A stretch of DNA of 64,000 nucleotides, from contig SCFE01000055.1 of the NCBI GenBank assembly GCA_004352715.1, positions 1,429,296 to 1,493,295 of the forward strand, written 5' to 3'. The first letter of the stretch is position 1, and every line of letters starts with the position of its first letter. The notes beneath the pieces were generated by a model that saw nothing but the letters and a program-made list of their open reading frames with translations, was not told the origin of the DNA and searched no databases. The position numbers and the translations under genes were made by a program. Origin of the DNA: Hofstenia miamia (taxonomy: Eukaryota; Xenacoelomorpha; Acoela). Below, one piece after another: positions 1 to 12,401 of the stretch.

Positions 1-1195
1 TTATGGCTATGATGTTTGAAGCGCATTTTATCTATGATTGACATAACATGGTGATTGATTTGCTTAAAATTATGATTTCATAGTTGTAAAATTAAGCTTT
101 TCAGTGATTTTAACAAAAAACATAATTTTTTATTGATGTAAACTTCATTGATGGTATGATAGCTTAAGTATGTTTCTTTTTAGTAGCACTACTAAAAATT
201 TTCTTGTTAGCATCAAGCAATTTTCGTCAAATATCATTTAGCCATGGTACTGAAAATTGTAAGAGCGACATAATATGCAATTACAAATATTTACAGTTAC
301 AGATTATATCAAAGAGTCCAGTCATTCTTACAGAAAACATTTTTCGATTGGAATTACAAAAGAGTTTAGTAATTCCTCAATATTGTTTTAATAACATAGT
401 ACTTCAATTTAAAAATCAGTGGTGACATATTTAATCTGGAAACTTCATTTAAACATTGATAAATTTTTTGAAGAAACAAGTAATTCAATTGCGAGATTTT
501 TACCAAAGCGTAAGAAGTGATGAGCGATTTTGTCAGTAAATTTAATTGAATTCCCTGTAACAATGCTCCGCAATCTAAAATTTACAATGTTGAATTGTTT
601 CCCCACAATGTGGTTGACGCATGATCATTGTGAATACAAACTTAATAAATTGAGATTTCGACTGCGCTTGAAACTAACAAACTATACTATGCAAACAATG
701 GTTACTGGAGAGAGTTTATATATTTTATATACTATGTATATATATATATTGTTTGTTCTCATGGGAATTAGACCACTATATTATCTGAAGACTAGGTATG
801 GTAAGAATTGTATATTTTTATAAAATCGAATCTCACATTAAAAAAAATCTTGACTCCCATATATTTCAGGCACAACAATAAGTTTCAACAAAAATCTTCA
901 TCATTGTATGAGCGGGCCCAACCCCATAGATGGGTCCATGTTAAGGGCATGGCAAAAAGTTTGGAATATTTTCAAATATATTCTAAATTGTTCGTACAGA
1001 ATGGTCTGATGTTTCCGTATTACGTATTTTATGTGCTTAGTCAATCGAATCAGTTAACACAGTATCTTTTTCATCTTAGCAAATATTTATATTGATTAAA
1101 AAATATTTGTGTATGCCTTTCACGTGATAATATGAAAACGATTGAAAATTGGTTTTTTTCGTTCATACACAGCCAACAATCAAGGACTATTAAAA
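1..1195. other. AT-rich stretch without recognisable gene
   Basis: Short open frames occur here (for example 204-425, 530-823, 808-1095), but their translations show no domain, motif or signal peptide that I recognise and they overlap on both strands. I see no RNA gene or element boundary. Confidence 0.5.
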
Positions 1196-1252
1196 AATTT
1201 AAATTTCAACACACTTTATTCACGCGGCAGAATTATCATATAATTAGTTTGT

Positions 1253-2038
1253 TCAATACTTCGTATGTCCACCTCTGGCATTAAGTAGAGCACGTACACG
1301 TCGTGGCATACTGGAAACAAGGGTAGTTAGAGTTTCAACCGGTATATCCTGCCAACGAATCACCACAGCCTGTCTCAGTTCGGCTACATTTGTTGGGATA
1401 TTGTCCATGTTGTTCAATCAACGAGAAACTTCCGCCCACAGATTCTCTATTGGATTCATATCCGTCGACATGGCAAGCCACTCCATATGATCCACACCCT
1501 CCTTTTCCAGATAATCTTGTATCAGTCGTGGTCTATGAGGGGTAACGTTGTCATCTTGGTATATAAAGTTTGCTCTGAAATGTCATCTGGCAAATGGTAA
1601 CATGTTGGCTGGTTGAGGTTTCCCTTCACTATGTGCAGGTCAGACTTACCATCACTGTGGAAAGCACCCCAGACAGTTACCCCACCGCCTCCAGCCTAGA
1701 CTCTGGGTAGTATGCAGTCTTCGTGTAGGGTCTCATGAACCTGATGATGAACTAACAGGGTTATTTGTAAAGCGTATCCAGTCTCTGGCGGAAATCTTTG
1801 TTCGACGATTACGACACAACCGTAGTAACAGATAACGATCCTCACGTAAAGTGGTCTCTCGGGGACATCCAGCTCTGGATTTTGGCTTGAGTACACCGGT
1901 CTGCCTGTACCGCTTCAGTATTTTAGACACTGCACCCTGACTGATCTTTAAATTGGCTGCAATGGCTCCTTGTTTCACTCCTGCCTGACGCATACCAAGG
2001 ATGCGGTTGCATATTTCAGCATTCAGGTGACGTCTCAT
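1253..2038 (-). pseudogene. Tc1-type DNA transposase relic, internally deleted
   Basis: Cut-and-paste transposase of the Tc1/mariner superfamily, which would act in the nucleus on its own terminal repeats. Read on the minus strand, it starts with MRRHLNAEICNRILGMRQAG near 2038, a helix-turn-helix DNA-binding region (SQGAVSKILKRYRQTG) followed by a GCPRETT linker. From about 1735 the frame changes and continues as GGGVTVWGAFHSDGKSDL, then QDDNVTPHRPRL (second catalytic Asp), then DMNPIENLWAE (position of the third catalytic residue, Glu), ending ARGGHTKY and a stop at 1253-1255. About 80 residues of a usual 340-residue protein are missing between the linker and GGGVTVWG, including the first catalytic Asp. 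Stops interrupt the rest (before AGGGG and after EVSR), so it is dead. I could not find convincing terminal inverted repeats. Confidence 0.85.
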
Positions 2039-2144
2039 GTTGTCTATAATCGCTTGACAGAAGATAAACAGCACACATAACCTGTAAAAAAAGTTACAGT
2101 CTTTTATTCCGAATTGGGGAACAATTATAATTTTGCTCACATTT

Positions 2145-2440
2145 GGGATTGGTTATGTTGTACTCAATTTTTGGGTTGATAGAAGAGAACGATATAAACA
2201 AAAATTACATGTATAGAAAGACCATAAACTCATGTACATTTTGAGCACAAACACACCTGTCTGCTGTCAATTTAAGTAATGCAAATTGAGCGAAACATTT
2301 TATTATAAACATGATTTTGAAAATATTTCAAACTTTATGTCATGCCTTGTAGAATGCAAGTAATCAAGAAATGACTGTATGTGATTACTGAAAATAGTTA
2401 AAACTGCAGGGGATGTCAATCAAGGCATGCTAAGAGGTCT
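2145..2440. other. Unassigned flank between transposase relic and LINE relic
   Basis: AT-rich sequence between two decayed elements. The right end of the Tc1 element should lie here, but no inverted repeat matching the left side was found. Confidence 0.4.
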
Positions 2441-2444
2441 TCTT

Positions 2445-4290
2445 TCTGCTCACAAGAGTCTGATTAGGGTGAAGAAGTTAGGCTGGTTGCTGGAAGAGGA
2501 AAGAAAACGAACTTAATGCCGAGAACTCTGGAAACTTAAATTGCAAGGCATTCTGGAGAATCATCCCGACAAAGGTATACAATTGTGGCGGAGTTCCACC
2601 CCATGCATAGACCAATCATTTAACAGAGATTTATGACCACGGCAACTACCTGCATGTTCTCGTATTAATTTTTACAGAATAGACGGAGAGATATTACACA
2701 ATGATCTTCTAGATGGGGACATTTATGAGAAGGAAATTACTGAGATTTGTAAAACGAGGAAGAGCAGTAGTATTTACAAGATATTCTGTTTTTCGCTCCA
2801 ATTCTTGTTTTTATATTTAATCAGATATTACTTGGGGGTAAAAACAAGAAGCCTCTCTTCCGGTTAACTGGCTGACTGCGTTCATTATCCCACCCACAAA
2901 GGCAAAGGTGCTAAAAGTGACGGCGTCTCTTATCGAGGAATTTCTCTACTCTGCAACATTTTTAAATTGTTCACATCTGTTTTGCGCTGTCGACTACAGA
3001 CATGGGCGGAATTGAATGACATCCTCCCGACCCGAAGAGCAACAAGGTTTTAGAAAAAGCCGATCAACACAGTCAGCAATTAAAGATTTTACTCAAGTAT
3101 ATTTAAAACAGCCTGGAGTATAGCAGCCGACATGCATGTTATGCTATTTTCGTTGATTTTTCGAAAGCATTTGACTCCATTAACAGGGTGAAGCTTTAGC
3201 AAAAATTGTCGCATATTGGAGTCTCGGATAGTTTTCTTAGAACAATTTGGTTGCTTTTGGAAGAGAACTTCCTATCTGTTCTAAGTGGGTCTGTGGTACT
3301 AGAACCAGTGAAGCAGTCTGTCGGCTTTCAACAGGGAGATTCATTATCCACACTGCTCTTCTCACTGTATACATAGGACTTGGTAGTAACCCTCAAATCA
3401 AACAAAAATATTTACATTTTGATGTATGCTGAAGATGTAGTTGTCTATGGAGTACATCTACCGGACCTACAGATCGCAATTAACTGCCTATCTTAATATT
3501 GCTCATCAAATGAAATGACGGTAAATATTGGAAAGTCAAGATTTATGAAATTTCGCCTAGGTGGACATCTTTAAGAAACGGACCTATTTGTTATAATGGA
3601 TCGCCATTGCAATACGTTAACCGGTTCCTGTACTTAGGGTTTATATTGCAACCAACTCTTAGTTTCGACGCATATTGTGCCTACGTGAAGAACAAGACCT
3701 ACGCATCGATTGCTTCATATTGGCAATTGGTTAGCCTAGCCAAGATTGACATGTGTTGCGCATAAAATTTTCTTTGGCAAGATATATCCCATTATCACAT
3801 ATGCTATGCAGTCATTTAAAAAATGGATTACCCTGCGAGATATTGATGAACACCTTGAGCATGCATAGTCGCGATATTTGATGCCGACTTTGGGTCTAGC
3901 AAACAACGCATCTGCTACTCAGTGTGGGGGACATCTCAAAATGGTCACAATTAAGGAATGTTTTAATAGCTCAATTTAGCCTCGCCTTACCAGAAGCTCC
4001 AAATAACCAACCGTATTTTCTTCCTTTTTTGAGGAACCCCCTGAATCATTGGTGTGAAGATAGTAGTTTATTGGCGCGTTATTCTATACATGGGCTGCAC
4101 TTCCGAATATGCAAAAATGTGGATTGTTATGCTCCATTACCAGAATATTTGTGCAGGCTGTGCAACGGCAAAGCTACACAGCAACACGTGGAACTCTGTG
4201 TTCACATTGTGGGGGTCTCGCTTTTAAGCAGACTCCATTTTATTAAAAAAAATTGTATTGCCTATTTGGGTTGAATAAAAGTAATATATA
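2445..4290 (+). pseudogene. Non-LTR retrotransposon (LINE) ORF2 relic
   Basis: Decayed reverse transcriptase of a LINE, an enzyme that copies its RNA into nicked chromosomal DNA. From about 2860 the translation shows HKGKGAKSDGVSYRGISL (fingers), then IFVDFSKAFDSINR (motif A, catalytic Asp at 3155-3157), FQQGDSLSTLLFSLY (motif B, from 3326) and MYAEDVVVYG (motif C, YAED at 3425-3436). These last three motifs share one frame, broken by in-frame stops. The normal YADD box reads YAED, losing the first metal-binding Asp. Later sections (KSRFMKFRLGG, GKIYPIITYAMQSFKKW) lie in shifted frames. The longest open remnant (3924-4274) ends with CRLCNGKATQQHVELC, a zinc-knuckle-like C-x2-C...H...C cluster typical of LINE ORF2 C-termini. 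An AATAAA at about 4274 may be its polyadenylation signal. No endonuclease domain is recognised, so the copy is probably 5' truncated. Confidence 0.8.
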
Positions 4291-4339
4291 AAGATTATTT
4301 CTCTTTTTTCCAATTTCTAGAAATTAAGTCAAATAAAAA

Positions 4340-5055
4340 CACAACTGTTAGTAAGATCATTTGCTCAAAAAGATACCTATATTCATAACAGAAAAAATGC
4401 ATTTTTGCCTGCCAAAAAAATATGACTTGATTATATGACTAGAAAAATTATTGCTTTCAATTTATTTCTATTTTATTTTTCATGCCGAATATGCATGATG
4501 TCTGTTTGTGACAGTCTTAAAGAATGATTTAATTCCCATATCGTAGTGCTTCATGAACATGTTTGGTGTCCTAAACTAGAATTTATATTTTGTATAACAT
4601 ATAATGCAATGCATTGCAATTTATTCGATTTCAAAATTGTACTTCTTAAATTTAAATTTATTATGACATATATTTTAAGTATTAATTAGAATTTTTGTAT
4701 GTGACAGTATGTTGTCTTGAAATGCTTTGTCCAAGATATACTTTGTGATATGCGCAGATTTGGAAATGGGGTGCGTTTTTTCGGTTCTTTTCCATCCCAG
4801 CCGTGTTTATAATTCTAGCCCATCGGCTCGGCGTCACTTGAACATTGCAAATTAGATTTAAGGAAAGTAGTTGTGTAACCAGAAAATCTCATTGTATTTA
4901 CTGGAACTGAATATGTCAACGTAACTGAGATTAACATGGGACTGGGAGAACTATGTGTAAAATGGCACAGTAATATTAAAATTCGCAAACTCCAAACAAC
5001 GAAAATAATCCCTTTCCAGTTCCAGACATAATTTTGACACCGACCTATTTACGCA
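4340..5055. other. AT-rich stretch without recognisable feature
   Basis: No gene, RNA or element boundary that I can support. The 4790-4840 part is somewhat richer in G and C but encodes nothing recognisable. Confidence 0.45.
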
Positions 5056-5059
5056 CTGG

Positions 5060-5060
<1 letters not shown>

Positions 5061-5093
<33 letters not shown>
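5061..5093. repeat. (ACT)n trinucleotide microsatellite at gap edge
   Basis: About eleven copies of the triplet run directly into an N gap. The same triplet, in the same orientation, forms the tail of the LINE 3' end at 20463-20491, so this may be the 3' tail of a related minus-strand copy hidden in the gap. Confidence 0.85.
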
Positions 5094-6093
5094 NNNNNNN
5101 NNNNNNNNNNNNNNNNNNNNNNNNNNNNNNNNNNNNNNNNNNNNNNNNNNNNNNNNNNNNNNNNNNNNNNNNNNNNNNNNNNNNNNNNNNNNNNNNNNNN
5201 NNNNNNNNNNNNNNNNNNNNNNNNNNNNNNNNNNNNNNNNNNNNNNNNNNNNNNNNNNNNNNNNNNNNNNNNNNNNNNNNNNNNNNNNNNNNNNNNNNNN
5301 NNNNNNNNNNNNNNNNNNNNNNNNNNNNNNNNNNNNNNNNNNNNNNNNNNNNNNNNNNNNNNNNNNNNNNNNNNNNNNNNNNNNNNNNNNNNNNNNNNNN
5401 NNNNNNNNNNNNNNNNNNNNNNNNNNNNNNNNNNNNNNNNNNNNNNNNNNNNNNNNNNNNNNNNNNNNNNNNNNNNNNNNNNNNNNNNNNNNNNNNNNNN
5501 NNNNNNNNNNNNNNNNNNNNNNNNNNNNNNNNNNNNNNNNNNNNNNNNNNNNNNNNNNNNNNNNNNNNNNNNNNNNNNNNNNNNNNNNNNNNNNNNNNNN
5601 NNNNNNNNNNNNNNNNNNNNNNNNNNNNNNNNNNNNNNNNNNNNNNNNNNNNNNNNNNNNNNNNNNNNNNNNNNNNNNNNNNNNNNNNNNNNNNNNNNNN
5701 NNNNNNNNNNNNNNNNNNNNNNNNNNNNNNNNNNNNNNNNNNNNNNNNNNNNNNNNNNNNNNNNNNNNNNNNNNNNNNNNNNNNNNNNNNNNNNNNNNNN
5801 NNNNNNNNNNNNNNNNNNNNNNNNNNNNNNNNNNNNNNNNNNNNNNNNNNNNNNNNNNNNNNNNNNNNNNNNNNNNNNNNNNNNNNNNNNNNNNNNNNNN
5901 NNNNNNNNNNNNNNNNNNNNNNNNNNNNNNNNNNNNNNNNNNNNNNNNNNNNNNNNNNNNNNNNNNNNNNNNNNNNNNNNNNNNNNNNNNNNNNNNNNNN
6001 NNNNNNNNNNNNNNNNNNNNNNNNNNNNNNNNNNNNNNNNNNNNNNNNNNNNNNNNNNNNNNNNNNNNNNNNNNNNNNNNNNNNNNNNNNNNN
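5094..6093. other. Assembly gap (1000 N)
   Basis: Exactly 1000 N, probably a fixed-size placeholder. Its content is unknown. Confidence 0.95.
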
Positions 6094-6515
6094 GGGTGAA
6101 GTTGTGAGCTTACACTTCTGCATGGAAAACTTTACAATCTTATACAGCAGTTCCTAAAGGCCAATGAGTATGTATAACACTCATGCTATTTGAGCCACAA
6201 AGATCATTTATATGGACCTGCTCATGTGCAAAAAATCCCCAGACACTATCTTACAATCAACACTCATTTAATCATCAACACATGTATTCAGGCTCAGTCT
6301 CTGGAGTTGATTAACATCAGCTCACTCAGCCTCTCTACCATATCAGATCTCCATGTCAGTTTCACCTTTTCACAAAGTGCAGCCACACTGCAAGAGATTG
6401 ACAAAGTATGGGCAAACTTAAAAGCAGATCACAGTCCTGGAAACAGAGTGGCCTAAAATTAGAATTTCGAGTCTTTTTCATTGAGTATTAAGTTGAACAG
6501 TGGCAGATAATTTCA
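6094..6515. other. Unassigned stretch with one short open frame
   Basis: An open frame at 6190-6456 (88 codons) has a more balanced composition than its surroundings, but its translation contains nothing I recognise. It could be the end of an element hidden in the gap or chance. Confidence 0.35.
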
Positions 6516-6740
6516 TATTATTATTATTTATTATTATTATTATTTAATAGCTTTATTTAACTCTGTATGCACATACATGAATATATACATATATACACAA
6601 TATTTACAAATGACATATATATATATACAAACATGAATTACACAAAGGCTAAATATGCTACAACTATTAATTAAAATAAACTAAAAACAAATAAAAACAA
6701 AAAAAAACAAAATATTTACAGAACGCTAAAAAGTTAAATA
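6516..6740 (-). repeat. Probable LINE 3' end with (TTA)n tail
   Basis: A run of TTA triplets is followed by AATAGCTTTATTTAACTCTG. This closely parallels the LINE end at 20463-20520, where a triplet run is followed by GGCTTTATTAAACTGTAG. The similarity suggests the 3' tail of a minus-strand non-LTR element, perhaps of copy A just downstream. Confidence 0.45.
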
Positions 6741-8032
6741 TTTATATATATATATATATAAACATAATTTGGATCTGTCTATTGTGTTCTTCAGCATTAC
6801 TGAGGAGGTGCTTTAGGGATTATTTTACTTTCCTCTATCAAATATTATAAGTCCCAAAGGGAACTTTTATAATTTGAGATATTCGAATTATTAACACAGT
6901 TCTGTGAATTTTTGGAAATTTGCCTAATGAAAATAGGTTAATAACAGGATAATATAAATTATATTGCCCTTTTTGGGGATAAAATACAATTTGCTGTTTA
7001 TTAATGTTGTTATTCGGTGAAAATCCTCTACAATATATATTTGTCCATAATTTTTCAATAATATTTCATGGAGAGCAATTTGCTTATTATTTGTGCTTTA
7101 GAAATGCTACTATACTTAGTGTATTGCAAACACAAATTATTTTAAAGCAAACAATGCTACAAGTTGCCAACAAATTGAATTTTTCTCAATGCTTTTTTCA
7201 AAAAACTGCAAATCCACTTGACTATTTACTATAAACTTAAATATACCAATTCTAAGATTAGTAATACATGTAAATTTATAGGTAGCTCTTAATTCGAGAG
7301 AGGACATTATATAGCTCTTCTAAATATTGTTCTTTAACCTCAAAATACTCAGTAGTGTGAACGGGGGTTGCACCCCTGCGACGCCACATTTTTGGTTGCA
7401 CAATTTTTGACCCTGCAATCATTTTTTGTTTTCATGCTTGTCAAAAAATCAATTTACTCAATTCATATATTTAACAGTAACCTTATCATTCAATGTCGCA
7501 CTGACAATGCTGCAGCTTAGACATCTAATGGCACATTAATAATGATGCAATTCTGGAAATCAGTTTCTGAAAAAGAAATATTTATAGCCAATCAACAAAC
7601 ATTATTTATGAAAAATTGCGTGTCTTTTGTAATCATATCTTCATTAAAACTGCAGCTATTTCTGCTTTCTTTGTCAAAGCAGTAATGGCTGCAGATCGAA
7701 GGAGAATGTTCAGGCGCGCAGCCAGGATTTCGTTTAGGTATGGGCACAAAATAGATTTTTTTAATTTTGAACGTTGATAAAATTAAATTTTTGATACGTA
7801 TGCTTTTTTTATTTAACTGTTCAAAATCTATTGTTAAATTGAACAAGAATAATGCATACAAAAGATATAATTTTCAAAACTTGACAAGTCAACATTCATA
7901 ATTCAAACGTAGTTCACTGTAATAACAAATTCAATCTTCGATTGCTCTTTAGAGCGAGCTCATCTAGCACATCTTTAGCATCTAATTCAAGGTCACGATA
8001 TATTCACTATATATCGATACAGACAATAGTAT

Positions 8033-8484
8033 NNNNNNNNNNNNNNNNNNNNNNNNNNNNNNNNNNNNNNNNNNNNNNNNNNNNNNNNNNNNNNNNNNNN
8101 NNNNNNNNNNNNNNNNNNNNNNNNNNNNNNNNNNNNNNNNNNNNNNNNNNNNNNNNNNNNNNNNNNNNNNNNNNNNNNNNNNNNNNNNNNNNNNNNNNNN
8201 NNNNNNNNNNNNNNNNNNNNNNNNNNNNNNNNNNNNNNNNNNNNNNNNNNNNNNNNNNNNNNNNNNNNNNNNNNNNNNNNNNNNNNNNNNNNNNNNNNNN
8301 NNNNNNNNNNNNNNNNNNNNNNNNNNNNNNNNNNNNNNNNNNNNNNNNNNNNNNNNNNNNNNNNNNNNNNNNNNNNNNNNNNNNNNNNNNNNNNNNNNNN
8401 NNNNNNNNNNNNNNNNNNNNNNNNNNNNNNNNNNNNNNNNNNNNNNNNNNNNNNNNNNNNNNNNNNNNNNNNNNNNNNNNNNNN
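8033..8484. other. Assembly gap (452 N) inside copy A
   Basis: Copy C reads through the corresponding interval (about 61206-61577), so at least one family member shows what probably lies here. Confidence 0.95.
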
Positions 8485-10414
8485 TTGAATAATATTCAAT
8501 TGCATTGTATGTATGATCGTTATTTTCTAATTGATTGCTACTTTGCAATTTTTTGTTGATACAGAAAATTTGAGTTGCGGAAAACATGCCTGTTTTAATT
8601 ATTTAGATGTAATCAACACAACAATGTATTAAATTGACATCAAGAAATAGATTGTTTCATAAACATATGACTATATACTTTATTATATTAAATACATAAC
8701 AAATATACATTTGTTGTAAATATAAATTGCTTTTAGTTTAAATGCAAACAGTATTTGAATGTAATTATCAATTAAATGTGTTTTTCACTCATAAGCCTCA
8801 AACATTGGGCTTCTGCAGAAATCGATAATATGTGTACATAGTTTCTTGCAAGTACTATATATTGGATTAAATTCAAAATCAAATACTTTAGACATGGATG
8901 CATTTTTATTTGACTTTACTTACTTGCCAATTTGAGCCTAAAATAATATAAAATCTCGCAATTTTTTATTTTTTTAATTTAAAAATTCAACTCTGCATTT
9001 TTTTCCATTTGTCCGAAATTAATAGGATCAAATCTGGCAAAGGAACTACAGCTGGAAATTTTGGAATCAACTAGATTGAATTAAATCAAAAACGCTTAAA
9101 TTCTTAGCTTTTACTCGACGGATTTCAAAATGTCATTTTATATTCTCTTGCGCCTATCACCATTGCTTAAATAAAAAAAGAATTTTTAAAATTGGACGAA
9201 AATTGAGTGTGCAAATTAAATAATTGTTTTCCACGCTTCCAATATTTTTCCATGCATAGATTCAAATCAGATCCTATTGATTGTTATTTTCAAAGGAAAA
9301 CTTTGAGGGCTCTTTTCACCACGAAAAAGTGAATAGCATCTTTTGCAAAAAAAAATTCAATAGGCGGTCAAAGAATCTGTATGCAAAATTTTAAAAAACT
9401 TCTGACGACCGCGGCTTCTTCAAGGAAATCCTTAAGGCGTATGACTCATTAACAGCTAAGGCTATGCAAGATCTTAAGGGACCTCCGAATAGTGGCACAT
9501 CCCCAATTTAATTGCCGATTTAACACTGAGCGAACCCTTTAGGTAGTCCTTGCACATGACGCGCATAAGAAAACCGTGAACGGTATATCTACAGAAGAAG
9601 AAATATTTGCTTTTAACAATTGCTTCCATAGCATTTAGAACTTCTGATTATCCTGACAAAATTGTGGTTATAATTTTAATAAATATGAATTTTCCTCAAA
9701 AATAATCAATTTTACATATTTCAAATATATCAAAACACTCTTATACAAAATTTTCAAAACTACATCGTAACACATTCATCAATAGATGAGACTTCTTTCT
9801 AAACATATCACTCATATTTTAGTTTCATATTAACCTTAAACAGCCAGGTGATTTTTGAAAGATTTTCATGATCCTATAAAATTTTTTTAAACGCTTATAG
9901 CTCAAGACCTATTATTGGTGTGCTCAATCTGAAGGCACGACATGATAGAGGAGAGTCTCCTCTTTCTTTTTTGTTCTAAATTCGCGCCTAGGCTTTTTCT
10001 GCGACCTCTGACTTTGCGCAATTCACACCTGAATGGCTTTGGAACATCTTTGCACATATTAATAAACAGTCAAAGTTATTTGTTGCCTCCACAAAACCTT
10101 GCAAATTCATTAACACTAGATATGGAGAGAATTTGATCTTTTTCAAAAAATTGAAAATTTCTAAAAAAAACTTCGTTAATCTATTTTCTTCTACAGCAAT
10201 AAGCATTAATAGAAATTTTCAACATTGCATTATTATATGTTCCCCAATAGACCTACCTAAGCCCCAAGATTTTCTAATTTGGAAATAGGCTTGGAGAAAA
10301 TTTTTTGTAAATGTAGAAAAGAGGTTTGTTGTTTAAACCGCACGCTAGGCTGTTTAAGGTTAACTCTACCTGCTTCATTGTATATTATTTTTTTATTAAA
10401 AGACTTTATACTTC

Positions 10415-10870
10415 CTAAAAGAAAGCTACAAATAAATCAAAATAATGTACAAAATAAATAAGAGTTCTTTTCTTTGCAACAAGAGCAATTGCATATAAGA
10501 TGAAGAGCCAGCGATTAGTAATGCTGCAATATTTCGAGAAATAATTTAAACAAAACTTTGGTAGGTCATTGATATAAGCGATAAATAGTAATGGGCCCAA
10601 TATAGACCCTTGTGGAACTCCACTTGGAATATTTCCGAAATTAGATGGTACGCCGTTAACAATAACTTTTTGCTTAATCTCAGATAAATAAGATGATAGC
10701 AATTTCATCAAATTTATTGGGATATTGAACACGTCAAGTTTTTGGAGCAATTTGAAATAATTTACTTTGCCAAAAGCCTTAGCGAGTAAAGTTTTTCAAT
10801 GTGCTTCAATAGTTGTGTTATTGTAGATCGGCTTTTGAAGAAACCATGCTGAGAAGAAGAGATAAATTCC
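10415..10870 (-). pseudogene. Partial LINE reverse transcriptase in copy A
   Basis: The minus-strand translation from 10750 gives KLDVFNIPINLMKLLSSYLS, then SGVPQGSILGPLLFIAYIND, which is RT motif B of jockey/CR1-like non-LTR elements. After YINDLPKFCLNYFSKY the frame no longer resembles an RT, and the YADD box is absent. Upstream, to about 10870, the FFKSRST segment remains, but roughly 50 bp carrying most of motif A is deleted compared with copy B. The fragment cannot encode a working enzyme. Confidence 0.8.
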
Positions 10871-11189
10871 ATGGTGATAGGCGATAAAATATCGTAAAAA
10901 ATTTTTCACTGGGAAGGAACTACCTCCCGAAACCCCATGGTCGATTCTTTACTAATTTTTGGAACTTTTCAATTTATTCTATCTTTTTTTATCTTTGTAG
11001 AATATTAAAAGATGTATCTGCTTTAGTTTTCTGAAGAATTTCTACTATTAAATTGTTTTTGCAATCATTGTACTCACTTCAAAATGCGTTTTTGGTGACC
11101 CCTATACATTGCATTAACCAGTAAACAATTAATGATGGATTAAATTTTCACATTGAAATGCTAAATATTATAAACTGCTAAATATTATA

Positions 11190-11401
11190 AACATTTCAGC
11201 AGTAAAAATATGAATATTTAAAAATATTATATGGGGCTTTTGTGTATGTGGCTTTATTGTGTAGTCTAAAATTTATTTCTCAATAGAAGACAGAAAAAGT
11301 TAGTCGCTCGGTCAATTCCATAAGTTTGGTGTGCTGGAAAAGGCATTGGAAGCTAAGTGGTCGCAGTTTGCGAACGGGCAGAAGTTAAGTAAGCATAACA
11401 T
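11190..11401. other. Unassigned sequence before gap
   Basis: Follows the last part of copy A that can be compared with copy B. No domain recognised. Confidence 0.35.
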
Positions 11402-12401
11402 NNNNNNNNNNNNNNNNNNNNNNNNNNNNNNNNNNNNNNNNNNNNNNNNNNNNNNNNNNNNNNNNNNNNNNNNNNNNNNNNNNNNNNNNNNNNNNNNNNN
11501 NNNNNNNNNNNNNNNNNNNNNNNNNNNNNNNNNNNNNNNNNNNNNNNNNNNNNNNNNNNNNNNNNNNNNNNNNNNNNNNNNNNNNNNNNNNNNNNNNNNN
11601 NNNNNNNNNNNNNNNNNNNNNNNNNNNNNNNNNNNNNNNNNNNNNNNNNNNNNNNNNNNNNNNNNNNNNNNNNNNNNNNNNNNNNNNNNNNNNNNNNNNN
11701 NNNNNNNNNNNNNNNNNNNNNNNNNNNNNNNNNNNNNNNNNNNNNNNNNNNNNNNNNNNNNNNNNNNNNNNNNNNNNNNNNNNNNNNNNNNNNNNNNNNN
11801 NNNNNNNNNNNNNNNNNNNNNNNNNNNNNNNNNNNNNNNNNNNNNNNNNNNNNNNNNNNNNNNNNNNNNNNNNNNNNNNNNNNNNNNNNNNNNNNNNNNN
11901 NNNNNNNNNNNNNNNNNNNNNNNNNNNNNNNNNNNNNNNNNNNNNNNNNNNNNNNNNNNNNNNNNNNNNNNNNNNNNNNNNNNNNNNNNNNNNNNNNNNN
12001 NNNNNNNNNNNNNNNNNNNNNNNNNNNNNNNNNNNNNNNNNNNNNNNNNNNNNNNNNNNNNNNNNNNNNNNNNNNNNNNNNNNNNNNNNNNNNNNNNNNN
12101 NNNNNNNNNNNNNNNNNNNNNNNNNNNNNNNNNNNNNNNNNNNNNNNNNNNNNNNNNNNNNNNNNNNNNNNNNNNNNNNNNNNNNNNNNNNNNNNNNNNN
12201 NNNNNNNNNNNNNNNNNNNNNNNNNNNNNNNNNNNNNNNNNNNNNNNNNNNNNNNNNNNNNNNNNNNNNNNNNNNNNNNNNNNNNNNNNNNNNNNNNNNN
12301 NNNNNNNNNNNNNNNNNNNNNNNNNNNNNNNNNNNNNNNNNNNNNNNNNNNNNNNNNNNNNNNNNNNNNNNNNNNNNNNNNNNNNNNNNNNNNNNNNNNN
12401 N
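11402..12401. other. Assembly gap (1000 N)
   Basis: Exactly 1000 N, presumably a placeholder. The sequence resumes inside a Penelope-like fragment, so the element extends into the gap. Confidence 0.95.

Larger units (their letters stand above)
6743..11185 (-). repeat. Composite repeat, copy A (inverted relative to copies B and C)
   Basis: The minus strand matches 33316-36757 (copy B) nearly base for base outside gaps, and its 7945-9575 part matches 60116-61666 (copy C). Examples: 7370-7500 corresponds to 36010-36140, and 9430-9575 to 34540-34660 and 60116-60240. It includes an RT fragment at 10415-10870. Relative to B it carries about 345 bp extra at 9757-10103, with the junction at a short CAAA(A)TT microhomology. 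The true ends are uncertain. The left end lies in a TA microsatellite, and the right limit is set only by where copy B enters a gap. Confidence 0.85.

Noticed and set aside
1696-1896. Minus-strand open frame of 66 codons in the transposase relic
   Set aside because: Mostly a shifted-frame reading of the Tc1 relic; only its end (HEDCILPRV) belongs to the transposase and is covered there.
4951-6123. Very long open frames across the N gap on both strands
   Set aside because: They consist almost entirely of undetermined bases. The same applies to frames across all other gaps.
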